Part shown: in pieces, positions 23,421 to 34,661 of the stretch | Numbering within the stretch: position 1 is the first letter of the stretch | Layout of the letters: every line of letters starts with the position of its first letter | DNA from: Sipunculus nudus | Lineage: Eukaryota > Annelida > Sipuncula > Golfingiida > Sipunculidae | Assembly: GCA_026874595.1 (NCBI GenBank) | Contig: CM049317.1 | Coordinates: 30,610,901 to 30,674,900, forward strand | Direction: 5' to 3' | DNA length: 64,000 nt | The notes under the pieces: generated by a model | What the model saw: the letters and a program-made list of their open reading frames with translations, nothing else | Told to the model about the DNA's origin: nothing | Database searches by the model: none | Translations under genes and position numbers: made by a program

Positions 23421-25288
23421 AGCTCAGCTGACTATAAGTCATCTGAGCTATAGTCGTGGTCCATTGTCCGTCGTCCGTCCGTCTGTCCGTCCGTCCGTCC
23501 GTCCGTCCGTAGATGTGGCACGTTTTGAAACCGTAAGACCTAGGAATCCAAAATTCAGCATAATGTTAGATGTCCCCAAGATCTCCTACCAAGCCGAAAA
23601 CTGGGTCTTTGCGACTTTATTCCTTTGAGAAATTAAGGAAAAACCTCAATTTTTTATTAAAATCCTATTTTTCACAATTCAGGACTGCCTAATATCAAAA
23701 CCACTCATCTGTTTTTCCTCATATTTACCATAAATATTCCTCTATATAGTTCCTATGTACATGCAAGAAATTAAGTCTGTAAAGTATTAATTCTTTAAGT
23801 TATGGGCCCAAACATAATGGACTTTGTAAAAAATCAGGAAAAATAATAACTCACTTAACATGAAAAATTTTGAAACTAGAGTCTATTTTCCCAAGTATAT
23901 AACTATGTTTAATTAAGATTCAATTGTTTACCGAAAATTAGATCTGAATTTTGTAAATTTTTTAAGTTATTAGCTTAAAAAAAAATCAGTACCTTAAATT
24001 TTGCCCAGCTTTGACCATGGCACGTTTTTTTCCTGTAAGCACCATTGATTTAATTTTCACAGCATGTAAACATAAATATTTAGTTTGTCTAAATCTGAAA
24101 TTTGAAAATAAAAGCTTGAAAATTAAGCTAGTTATTGATTTTTTTTCTGTAGTTACTTGCTTTGATTACAGATACAGGGTCCCACTCCAGGTCACTGAAA
24201 GTCAGCTATGCCAGGGTTTCTGATTTGTTACAGTCACTGGGGGAGATCCCCTGCTGTGACAGGTGTACAGTTATTCTCATATCACCACCCCAATCACCCC
24301 CCCCCCCCCCCCGCAAACCCAACCCACCATGTGTTATGCACTATTTGTTATTGTTTTCACTGTATCTCCTTAATTGTAATGCTGTTTCCACTCCGATATG
24401 CAAAAACTTTCCTTGAAAAAATAATTCAAGGTGTAATCAAGAAGATGCAATGTTGTGTAATGTAGCATTTTTAAAGAAATCAATTTTCTTTTAAATGATT
24501 TTAACAAATATAATTGAACCCATCAGTATGCTTAAATTATTATAAAATATGAAGCACATTATGGATAACTAAAGACACAATCAAAATTGTGAAATCTAAA
24601 TCAAGTGTTGTTAGATATTTATTGTTTTGCAGATTTAAGAGATATATTTTTGTTGTATGCATGATGTGGAGTTATCTGACAAGATTGAGATTTATGATGA
24701 TGCAGTTGAGAATTATGAATCAACTTTTATATTCAGATATATATGTTAAATTGGAAATGTATAGAAATATAAACTTAAATTAGAAAATAATTGATGTGAT
24801 AAAAAAATGAGGATTTAATACAAACATTTGTTCATTATTTTCCTGCCTCAGCAGAATGTGAGATCAGGCTTTGTTTGCCCTGTTTTATGTTATTTATTAG
24901 CTCTATTTTAACTGTATACATTTCATTAAAAAAATACATATATATTTAATGATATATATTATACAAAAAAATAGATCCAATTGAACAAATGTGTAAGCTA
25001 CTGAAATGTCAACAGTTAATCGAAAAAACAACTAATGATCATGGTAATTGTACAGATCATTTGTTCACAAACTGCTCACATGCTTTTTTTTAACATTAGG
25101 AAACACATGGTCAGGTCACAAATATTTTTTGCAACAATTTCTTGCTCATCAATACAAACCAATCATATAAACCAACCATGGCCTTTATTACCTCTTCCTC
25201 TTACACTTTATCTCCATTTGATATTATTTTAGATTTTTACCTTCAAGGTTAACGTCAGCTGAGCACAGTGACCCATAGGTCCCTTGTT
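23421..25288 (+). mobile_element. Modular AT-rich element, complete copy 2 (~1.87 kb)
   Basis: Head AGCTCAGCTGACTATAAGTC, (TCCG)n at about 23475-23511, body with a C tract at about 24297-24312, tail 'gtcagctgagcacagtgacc' then 'cataggtcccttgtt'. It aligns along its whole length with 19172-21100 at high identity by eye, differing by small indels and the microsatellite lengths. It is noncoding. Confidence 0.78.
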
Positions 25289-25531
25289 TTCCCTAGGTGC
25301 AACACTAAATGATTTCAGGCCAAAAATTTCATTTATTACACAGTGCTTATGCTTTAGCTCATGTCCATTATTCTATAATTTACATGTGCAGAGGTCCATT
25401 TCAGCAGGGCCATTTTCTCTTAGCTTTTCAAATGGTAATATACATGAAAAACCCAAAGAAATAAAAATATTTTGCAGTTACTAATATTTTCCAAAATTCA
25501 GCTGAGCGACGTGACCCAAGGGTCCCTTGTT
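25289..25531 (+). repeat. Orphan tail of a related element
   Basis: It ends in 'cagctgagcgacgtgaccca' 'agggtcccttgtt', a second tail module only 240 bp after that of copy 2. The sequence before it is not from the common body, so either a different subfamily or a truncated neighbour left it. Confidence 0.6.
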
Positions 25532-26209
25532 TTCTATGCATTTCTCCTCTTTTTTGAGACTGAAAAATTACATCGATGGTATCAGTTTCTCAACTGTTGT
25601 TTCATCTGGTGTCCTTAAACCTGATGAGTTTATTATATGCCCAGCCCCATTGATCCACAAGTTGTTCCAACCAAGTTCTGGGATAAGATGGAAAAATGAT
25701 TACCTTGGCCAGGATATTCAAGGACAAATCGGCCGGATTATAGTTTATCTACTTTAGGATTTCTTGTGAATATGATAACTTTGGAAGTACTGCATATACT
25801 CCCCCCCCCCCTTCCCCCAATTTGACACCAATTGTTTCCACCAAGTTCCCTATTGAGTTCGAAAACTGGCGAATTAATTATCCCTGATTTTGAATTCCAT
25901 AATGCCACAACATGGTATCGTCTGATTTACTCATTCAAAACAGTTCGTTAGAATTTCCTTTTTAAATACATGCTTAATTTTATCTACAAAAATAAAAGAT
26001 TAAGTAAAATTGATTAAATTTTTCCGTTTCAGATCAGGTTTACGCACTGTTAGTTGAATGAGGGATGATCAATATCGTCATGCTAATTATTAAAGAACTC
26101 TAAACGTAAATCAATTACTGAAATGAATATACTTTTATACCCATGTTAAAAAGGGAAGCAAACAGTTTTAATTCTCTTTTAATTGGACCATCTATGTAAA
26201 ATATGAACA
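25532..26209. other. Intergenic sequence
   Basis: It contains a C tract at about 25801-25810 and one short ORF (25527-25757) without recognisable content. I see no gene or transposon end. Confidence 0.55.
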
Positions 26210-27075
26210 AACAAGGGACCCGTGGGTCACAGTGCGCAGTTGATGGCAACAAACTAAAATAATAACAAATGGATAAAGTCTTAAAGGAAAAGGTAATATG
26301 GGCCGTTATAATGATCCATTATATATTTTTTTATCTGACTTTTCTAAAATGAAAATGAAACATGAAAACATATATGATCTACAACATTACCATAAACATT
26401 GGTACTCTCTTTGACAAGTTGTTGACGTTTCAGCAGTTCACTCATTTGTTCAATTAGATCCTAAATTTTTATCTAACCAATTTTTTTTTTAATAAGATTT
26501 TACAAATGTTATACATTTGCAATATAACTAACGTAGGCCTACCTTGCTCAATTGACAGGAGCGAGGACTCAATGCAAGGGGGGGGGGGGGGGAACAGTAT
26601 ATCTACATGTACACAGAGAATATGAAATTATTCAAAACTGTTCACTTTTTTAATGTTTCTGATTATATATCCCTCAAATGTTTTATACATATAGAAGATA
26701 TGCTTATTTATTAATTGACCTTGTTGACTTTCGGAACGTCAAATTCAGTAAATATTTGTATTATGTAAATTCTTTGATCGTGTCATTAGTCAGATCAAAC
26801 TATTCAATTGGCTTGATAACCCTTTTTTAAAGAGACAACAAATAATTATTTTTCGTGACACAAGCAACCACACATTTATTCGAAGCTAGGAAAGTTAAAA
26901 CTATACATGCGGGAAAGACTTACTGATAATATTGCCGAATGTCTGTAGTATTATGATTTTTAGTTCCTAGTGTAACAGTATAAAAAGCCACGTAACTTCT
27001 CTTCTGTATGTCAGAATTTGATATATTTCAGCTACAGGCAAAGTCAGCTGAGCGCCGTGACCCATGGGTCCCTTA
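26210..27075. mobile_element. 866-bp element with tail module at both ends, inverted
   Basis: The left end AACAAGGGACCCGTGGGTCA continues into cagtgcgcagttgatg. The right end, read in reverse, is TAAGGGACCCATGGGTCACG continuing into gcgctcagctgac. The two ends form inverted repeats of roughly 30 bp with several mismatches and both equal the family tail. The interior has a G tract at about 26578-26592 and no ORF. Confidence 0.55.
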
Positions 27076-27239
27076 AATATCATCACACTAACACAAGCTA
27101 AATTTCTTTGTCATTCGAATATTCGAATAATATACTACAACTGCCTCAGATGACGTAAGTTGACTTGTCATAAACGCCTATTTGATTTACACGATTTTTT
27201 CTCAGGCTCCTGGATACGTAAGCAGCATAAATGCAGTTA

Positions 27240-27287
27240 TATATATATATAAGGCGATTTTATTTTGTTGCATTAAGAAAATTAAGT

Positions 27288-27344
<57 letters not shown>

Positions 27345-27420
27345 CATCACCCTACATTAATACGAAACGGGAAAGATGATCATTATAGAACTTAAAGACC
27401 GGTGCTACATGGACGTGTGC
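27240..27420 (+). repeat. Partial duplicate of 27905-28045
   Basis: 'aaggcgattttattttgttg' 'cattaagaaaattaagttta' at 27251 is nearly repeated by 'aaggcgaatttaattttgta' 'gcattaagaagattaagttta' at 27910. Weaker similarity continues to 'gatcattatagaact' against 'atgattatagaactg'. A (TA)n tract of about 50 bp (27292-27342) has expanded in this copy. Confidence 0.6.
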
Positions 27421-27559
27421 ATGCAGCTGCTACGTTCATCCAATTAACTAACATCTGTGAAAGGTTTACCTGGATAGTGGTTACCCAACATCCTGATACT
27501 GGCAGCGAAGGACAAGCTTGGTTGCAAACTGTGCCGCACAGACATAGGCCTACCCCAGT

Positions 27560-27658
27560 CCATCTCTGGACCCTATCGTCCTGATATATTCACAAACGCA
27601 GGTTACGTCTGTCCAAGTTCCGACAGGTCTAACATAGGACGATAGGGACCAGAGATGG
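27560..27658. other. Inverted repeat, 23-nt arms
   Basis: CCATCTCTGGACCCTATCGT at 27560 and ACGATAGGGACCAGAGATGG ending at 27658 pair over 23 nt with one mismatch around a 53-nt loop. The area is less AT-rich than its surroundings. A 55-codon frame (LGCKLCRTDIG, then SISGPYRPDIF) runs through the left arm and loop, so a short coding exon is an alternative reading. Confidence 0.5.
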
Positions 27659-27758
27659 AAAACAGATATCCCAGAAAAAGCGTAAGCTATATATATGGAA
27701 GCTCTTATTGCCGATTTGTCTGTGGTGCCTGGATGTTACGTACTTGAAACCATTCTAT

Positions 27759-27792
27759 GATTGGTGTTTCGAGAATCACGTGACTCGATTGG
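27759..27792 (+). promoter_or_regulatory. CCAAT / E-box promoter cluster
   Basis: Two inverted CCAAT boxes (ATTGG at 27760-27764 and 27788-27792) flank a palindromic E-box TCACGTGA at 27776-27783. This is the usual NF-Y/USF arrangement of TATA-less promoters. It lies 64-96 bp before an ATG at 27856 that opens a frame ending at a consensus splice donor. Confidence 0.45.
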
Positions 27793-27855
27793 CAAAATTA
27801 CCTGGGAAATCCCCTCGGTCATGTTAACACATGATATGGCCATGAGTGGACAAAC

Positions 27856-27907
27856 ATGGCTTTTTTCAGAATATGTGGCAACAGTTTAGACAACATGCTA
27901 TTAAAAG
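27856..27907 (+). CDS. Possible first coding exon of unknown gene
   Basis: The ATG at 27856 opens M-A-F-F-R-I-C-G-N-S-L-D-N-M-L-L-K, and the frame meets a consensus donor AAAAG|GTAAGG at 27908, giving a 52-nt exon that ends in phase 1. The peptide is too short to identify; its basic and hydrophobic start could be a mitochondrial or signal leader. Support comes from the promoter cluster just upstream and the strong donor. I could not find the next exon. The same donor-proximal sequence is duplicated near 27250. Confidence 0.35.
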
Positions 27908-28650
27908 GTAAGGCGAATTTAATTTTGTAGCATTAAGAAGATTAAGTTTATAAAATAGTATTAGTTATAACGATAATGAATAACTGAAGGAAATTCATAA
28001 TTAGGCCTATATGATTATAGAACTGACACACAGGTGCTCCAAATGAAAGTAACCGTCTGCAATACAAGAACATCAATAATACACACTGATTCCCTTGATT
28101 GTCCCGGCTTGTATTTCGTTTCCTGCGATTCATGCGTTCACCTCAGTGTGGCATGCAAGCTGTGCTCGGGCCCGATAATTATCTCCCACTCGTGGGTCGC
28201 GTATCACGTGAATAGAGGTCTGATTTAACTTGTCAGTTACAGCGGCCTTCGTGTATCATTACCTGCAGATACACACATGTATATATGCACTTGTATGTAC
28301 ATGCATTATGGTACGCCAGGGACCAAGTGAACAGAAACCGCTATCGGTAGCGAGAACTATACTGAGTAGTTTGACAGAAATATGGGAAAATAGCCCGAGT
28401 GGTATATTACTTCAGTTTTTACTACAGGTTTAATCCTTTTGATTATTATCCATTAACACTATCATCAAATCTCAATACTCTTATCACCTAATCATTTAAT
28501 GTATATCTTGAATTATACTATCTTATTTATTTCACTAACTTCAGATTGCACCACAAAGGATTGGTCTTAGATATACTGTTATATAAACAAATGAACAAAT
28601 GCATAGCAAAAAGTAAATATCGGTGCAGTTAGCCAGGTGAAAGCCATATG

Positions 28651-28715
28651 TGCGCACGCGCGGCAATACGTAACGGAAATCCCCACCTCGAACTGGGTCA
28701 TGGAGAACCAATCAG
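28651..28715 (+). promoter_or_regulatory. NRF1 and CCAAT promoter elements
   Basis: TGCGCACGCGCG at 28651-28662 fits the NRF1 consensus YGCGCAYGCGCR completely. CCAATCAG at 28708-28715 is a CCAAT box. Both lie in a locally GC-rich, CpG-containing patch (about 28640-28900) within 260 bp of the ATG at 28907, in an otherwise AT-rich region. Confidence 0.55.
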
Positions 28716-28906
28716 TGTATGCTAGGCGGCCGGATCATACTTCTAACAGCCAGATGTTGGAAAACCCAGTGGTATTTCCAGAGGATTTTCCCAGGAATTT
28801 TTCCCTTGTCACATTCATAGGGACCAGGTAGTGCCGTATAAACAGCTGATGCAAGCGGAGCAAAGCGCACGTCGACCGGGATAGGCCTGACTGCTTATTT
28901 TACAAA

Positions 28907-29041
28907 ATGTTGTCTATGAAAAATGTAATGCAGCAAAACAGAGTGAAACTCGTGAGAAACCTGGACGTCCAAGACGCCTCTTTCTGGACATACCTGATCT
29001 CATCTCGAGTCATCTCGTTTGAACAGGTTGATACAATTCGG
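28907..29041 (+). CDS. Candidate first exon of a CARD-domain protein
   Basis: The ATG at 28907 opens 45 codons up to the donor CGG|GTATGT at 29042, phase 0. The peptide core Q-Q-N-R-V-K-L-V-R-N-L-D, then FWTYLISSRVISFEQVDTI, has the spacing of helices 1-3 of a caspase-recruitment domain ('(N)R..LV..L....l...L....vis....e.I'), as in caspase-2, caspase-9 and related apoptosis adaptors. CARD domains recruit partners by homotypic death-fold pairing. An NRF1/CCAAT promoter lies just upstream. The second half of the domain and any effector domain were not found with confidence, so the protein's identity is open, and a short chance similarity cannot be ruled out. Confidence 0.5.
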
Positions 29042-29969
29042 GTATGTTCAGTTGACAATTTATTAAAGAAAAAAAAACATGGGAATACAAAAAAATGCTT
29101 TTTTAATTTGTGATATTGAAATCATGTTCTAACGTTCTGCATTTGAACAAAAATATGTCTAACAGTGACTTTGCTTTGAGTGCGCGCTTAGTTTGATAAA
29201 AAAAAAAAATGGAAATTAATTGCATTCAAAATTATTTCAATCATTGGCATAGACTGATATTTCAGTTCTGAAATGAAATAAATAATTTCATTAATAACAT
29301 ATCATGAAAACTAATTGTTATATTCCTATCATCGTTTGTTTCAGCTGTAATTACCTTTTCATACTAATCCCTCCGAATTTCATCATAAAGATATTCATCT
29401 TAGTAAGATATGTGAAAGGTATTTATTATGATTTGTAGGTTGATTTGGGCATTCTGAGTACGTTGGTTTTGCGCGTCCTCCAGAACAATGCCCAAGCTGG
29501 ACTAAATCAAGCTAAACTGGAACCCCAACAGTTTTAGTTCACTGTACATGTCACCTGTTGACTATCTTTATAGGCAGCAATACCGTGACGCGTAAAATTG
29601 TGTATCATATAATTTACATTATTTACACACGTGCATTCATTGACATTTTGTTGTTAATTCCCCAGGCGGTTTGCACGATGCCCGCTAAAATCTCGAGTGA
29701 TATAATATAAATTAAAAATTTTAGAGAAAAAAATTGAAGGATTAGGATGCATTTTCAGGAAATTCCTGAATGTATCTCATAATTCTGATTGAAGTTAAAA
29801 TAGAGAACACATAAACATGGAGATCACAGATGCAGTCAAAACAATAAACAGCATATTTTCAATCAGTTAATCAAAATATATCCTAGAATATGCACTCTTT
29901 CACAAACATAATGAGTAACATGAACATGCGTGTATTTCAGCTTTGCGAGGAAAATGGTAGGTCTTTTTA
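29042..29969. other. Putative intron of the CARD candidate
   Basis: AT-rich. A frame after TTTGTAG at 29429-29435 or nearby reads V-D-L-G-I-L-S-T-L-V-L-R-V-L-Q to a stop near 29537 and could be an alternative last exon, but it does not look like the rest of a CARD. Nothing else is visible. Confidence 0.4.
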
Positions 29970-30418
29970 AGCTCAGCTGACTATAAGTCATCTGAGCTGT
30001 AGCGATGGTGCTTTGTTCGTCGTCCGTTCGTCCGTTAACACGGCACCTTTTGAAACCGTTGGACCTACGAATCCGAAATTAAAAACAAATTAGATGTTCC
30101 TAAGTTCTCCTAACAAACCCGAAACTGGGTCACTGCGACTTCGTTCCTTTGAGAAATTAAGGACAAACCTCCATTTTCCATTAAAAAATTATTGTTAAAC
30201 TTCAAGACTATACCTAATATGAAACCACTGGTCTTGTTTTGCTCATATCTGGCATAACTATTCCTCTATGTATTTCCTATATACATGCCAGAGATTAGGT
30301 CTATATTGTGTAATTTTTAAGGAGTTATGGGCCCAAACATAATGTATATTGTCAATATATCAGTAAAAGATATTTTCCCACTTTACATGGTAAATGTTGA
30401 AGCTAGAGAGCCTTTTTT
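29970..30418 (+). mobile_element. 5' fragment of the modular element
   Basis: The head agctcagctgactataagtc is followed by a short 'cgtcgtccgttcgtccgtta' and the body blocks 'gaaaccgttggacctacgaa' and 'cactgcgacttcgttccttt'. It breaks off near 30418, where a second degenerate head (agcttagctataagacacat) begins. Confidence 0.65.
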
Positions 30419-30439
30419 TAGCTTAGCTATAAGACACAT

Positions 30440-31225
30440 CCGATCGTGACGTCACAGAAACTAGGTCACTGCCCACGTGGCAAAACATGGGCTGCGCCAG
30501 GCACTGGACAAGCTATTTACACTACAATACCAGTCTGAGTTATCCTTCCTTTTTCTCTCTGTTTAGTCTCATATTCTATATCCAACACCATAAACATGTC
30601 ATCCTAGTATCCCTACAATTAAATAGTCATTTTAACTCCAGGAGGCCTTCCCCAGAACATTTAAACTTACAGCTGACAATCCCACCTGGTGTTTAGCATC
30701 CTTGCATTTAGACATGGCTAATCAAGAGGTCAGAGGTTTTAACATTTAGGTTTTCACGCTTCATTCTATATATTTGTAACATGCTTTCCTACCACAAGTG
30801 CAGTTCCATTGATGTGACGTACATGGATTATTTTATTCACTTAATCTGCAGAAGAAATGTCAGACCTCCTTGTCCAGACCTCGACTTCCCTGTTGGCGGG
30901 AGTAAATTTCATAGGCCTAAATGTCAAAAAGGGAGTACAGCCTTCACTTTGGTGGATCATTTCCCATCACATTTAAGAGTTGTTTTTTTTTTCTAAATAT
31001 TAAATCAATACATATGAATAAATTTGTCTTTAGACCTGTCTATCAGCTGATCCAAGGTGAGAATGTCCATGGAAGCTTTATCTGATGACGTAATTAATTT
31101 CTCAATTTCCTAAGTTTATTTGAGACTCATAATCTGTAACAGATATACTCTTTCACTTAATATTCAATAAATGTTTTTTTTCATATAGTTTCTTATTCTT
31201 GTTACAATAATATAATAATAATAAT

Positions 31226-31264
<39 letters not shown>

Positions 31265-32170
31265 TAATTTTATTAGTATTAGTATTATGTTTTTATCATT
31301 ATTATATTTATTTTATTATCATCAATATAAATTACAATAGTTTAGACTCTACTTTGATATAAGCCATACAAATTATGAAGCAGTTAAGAAGGGAACACAA
31401 TTTTTGTAAGTGGACAATATGTTTTACCCCGAGTCAGTTGGTCACAAAAAAACATGATATCCTCTATAAATTCGTTCAAGTTAGATTGCAGTTTTTTTTT
31501 GTACAGTATGAGACATCACTTGTTACATCATTACTGACACTCATATATACATGTATAGGCCTATGATGAGCACCAAATTTTTGCAAATAAGCAAGATTAT
31601 GATATACGTATATAAATTTAAATCTACGTGGCAATATTATGTTTTAGAGATGAGACTGAATTAACAGTTGAGTATTCTTGTATTAGTTTTTTACTGACGG
31701 AAAACTGCACCATTAATTGTATTTTCATGCTAGTTATAGGCTACTGTTATAAATCATGGATTTTTTTTCACTAAAATTTTACATATTTTCAAGTTGTATA
31801 AGCTATATGGAAGACAAGTCTTCTTAGAGATTTAAACTACTTTTTCATTTTTGCCCTATACGATCTTATATTCACAAGTGTCATCTGTGACAGAACTGAC
31901 CAAATTGATCTGTTGCAGTAAATAGCCTAGGCTAGTCCCTTTTATTTCACTGGGTTAAGTGTAGACTAATTTATTTGGATAATAAAGTTACTGTGGGACA
32001 TGGCAGAGTGTCTTTTATTTTGATACTGATATCAAACACACATTGATGCTATTATATGGGTAAACTGTGCTAATTATATGGCTGGCAGTCAAGCTGGGCT
32101 GTGCTTCTTGCCTTACGGCCCAGTGCGCATACTCCATTTGGGGGGGCTTTGTTTGCAAACATCGGATGTG
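30440..32170. other. Mostly unique AT-rich sequence
   Basis: It contains an (AAT)n microsatellite at about 31207-31268 and no convincing exon apart from the weak candidate near 30851-30980 described under findings. Confidence 0.5.
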
Positions 32171-34661
32171 TCTATAGTTGGGGTCCATTGTCCGTCGTCC
32201 GTCCGTCCGTCTGTCCGTCCGTTAGACCGGCACGTTTTAAAACCGTTAGACCTACGAATCCAAAATTAGGCATACTGTTAGATGTCCCCAAAATCTCCTA
32301 CCAAACCGAAAATTGGGTCACTGCGACTTCGTTCCTTCAAAAAATTAAGGAAAAACCTCAAATTTCAATAAAAAAACTATTAGGACTGCCTAATATCAAA
32401 ACCACTGATTTGTTTTTCTTAATACATAACAAAAGTATTCTCCTATATATTTCCTATATACATGCAAAAATTAAGTCTGTTAAGTGTATATACTGGAGTT
32501 ATGGGCCTAAACATAATGCACTTTGTAAGAAATCAGGAAAAAATATTTACTCACTTTACATGAAGATTTTTGAACATAGAGCCTTTTTTCCAAGCCTATA
32601 ACTTTGTTTAATGAAGATTCAATTGTATATTCAAAATTAGATCTGAATTTTGTAAATTTTTAAATTATTAGCATAAAAATAAAATCAGTACCTTAAATTT
32701 TGCCCAACGTTGGGCAGGTTTTTTTCTGTGAGTACTGTTGATTTAATTTTCACAGCAGGTAAATGTAAGTATTTAATTTGTTCAACTTTGAAATTTGAAA
32801 ATAAAAGCTTAAAAATTCTGCTAGTTATTGAATTTTTAATGAGGGTCACTTGGGGTCACTGATTTGTCTAGATGCAGGTAGCCCTCTCCTGGTCACTGGA
32901 AGTCAGCTATGCCAGGGTTCCTGATTTGTTACAATCACTGGTGGAGATCCCCTACAGTGACAGGTGAACATTATTCTCATAGCTACCCCCCACCCCACCC
33001 AAAGCCCACCCTCCCGCCAACCCTACAAACCAAGTCTTATGCAGTAATTGTTATTGTTTGCACTTATTTCGTTCATTGTAATGCTGTTTCCACTCCAATA
33101 TACAAAAATTTCCTTGAAAAAGTAATTAAAGGAGTAATCTGGAAGATGCCATGTTGGGTTAATGTAGCATTTTTAAAGAAATCAATTTTCTTTCAAATAA
33201 TTTTAATAAATTAAGACCCATAATTAAACCTATCATTATGCATAAATGTATATAATATGAAGCAAATTATGGATAAATAAAGGCACAATTAGGATTTGTA
33301 AAATCTGAATCAAGTATAATTTTTAGATATTTATTCTTTTGCAATATTAAAAGATATATTTTGTGGTAAAAAATAAATATATACATTTGTATACATGATG
33401 TGGTGTTATATGTCAAAATTTAGATTTATGATGATGCAATTTAGAATTATTAATCAACTATAAGATTCAGGTATATATGTTATATTGGAAATGTAAAAAA
33501 ATATACTCTTAAAATAAAAAAAAATTGATGAGATAGAGAAATGAGGATCTAATACAAACATTTGTTCATTATTTTCCTGCCTCAGCAGAATTTGAGATCA
33601 GGCTTTGTTTGCCCTTGTATGTATAATTGTATATGCAGTAAAGTGTTGTAAATCCCACCATCCCCCCCCCCCCCCCCCGCTGCCATTGATTCCTATGCAC
33701 TTGTGCACTGGGTCATTAGCTTTTATTGCAAATCTGTAAAATTTATTTAATTTTAAAATAACTAGATTAGTAAAAATTAAGATCAAATTAAAACATATTC
33801 TTGCCTCAGGAGAATGGAACATAAAGTGATCAGCTCTGTCTGTCCATCATCTCTCCCTTATCATTAAATATATATTAATTATGAAATTATTCTCATACGC
33901 ACTGTTGAAACGACTTTCATATGCTGTATGTGGATTGATTAAAGCTATTAAAGTCTGAAATTTGAAAGCAACTTATATATTCAGTTGTGTAATATCGCAG
34001 ATGTTAAACTTTAAAACAATTTGATATAATACAAAAATTAAAAAATAATTGAAACTTCATATTTTATCAGATTTGTTTGTCTACCAGTCTGACTGTCCTT
34101 TTTTAAATATTAAGTAATTGTAAATGAACTTTTTTATTCTGCAAGCATAGTTGAATTAAGTGAAAATCCTATGTATATACACTATAATAATACAGAGATA
34201 TTGTAACTCCCATCATTCCATCCCGCACCCCCCACAACCACCACCAAGTCCTTGTACCTGTGCACTGGGGAAATTAGTTAAATTTCAAATGTATACATTT
34301 TATTAAAAAAAATTACATATATCTTATAATATATATTATAAAAAATAGATCCAATTGAAAAAATGTGTAAATTACTGGACTGTCAACAATTTATCAAAAA
34401 GCCAACCACTGATCATGGTAATAATATACATCTTATGTACACAAACTTCTCACATGCCTTAATTTTAACATTAGGAAATGCATGGTTTAGTCACAAAATA
34501 GTATTTGCAAAGATTTCTTACTCATCAATACAAATCAATTATGTCAACCAGTTAGGTCTATATTACCTCTTCCTCTCACACTTTATATCCATTTGATATT
34601 ATTTTAGATTTTTACCTTCAAGGTCAGCTATATGGGCATAGTGATCCATGGGTCCCTTGTT
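32171..34661 (+). mobile_element. Modular element, long copy 3 (~2.5 kb) with internal insertion
   Basis: It begins 'ctatagttggggtccattgt' with a TCCG array at about 32189-32220 (the head hairpin is missing), follows the copy 1 body and ends with the tail 'gtgatccatgggtcccttgt'. Relative to copies 1 and 2 it has about 650 extra bases (about 33622-34270) that include a second long C tract at about 33661-33678. Those extra bases recur at 60461-60955. It is noncoding. Confidence 0.65.
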
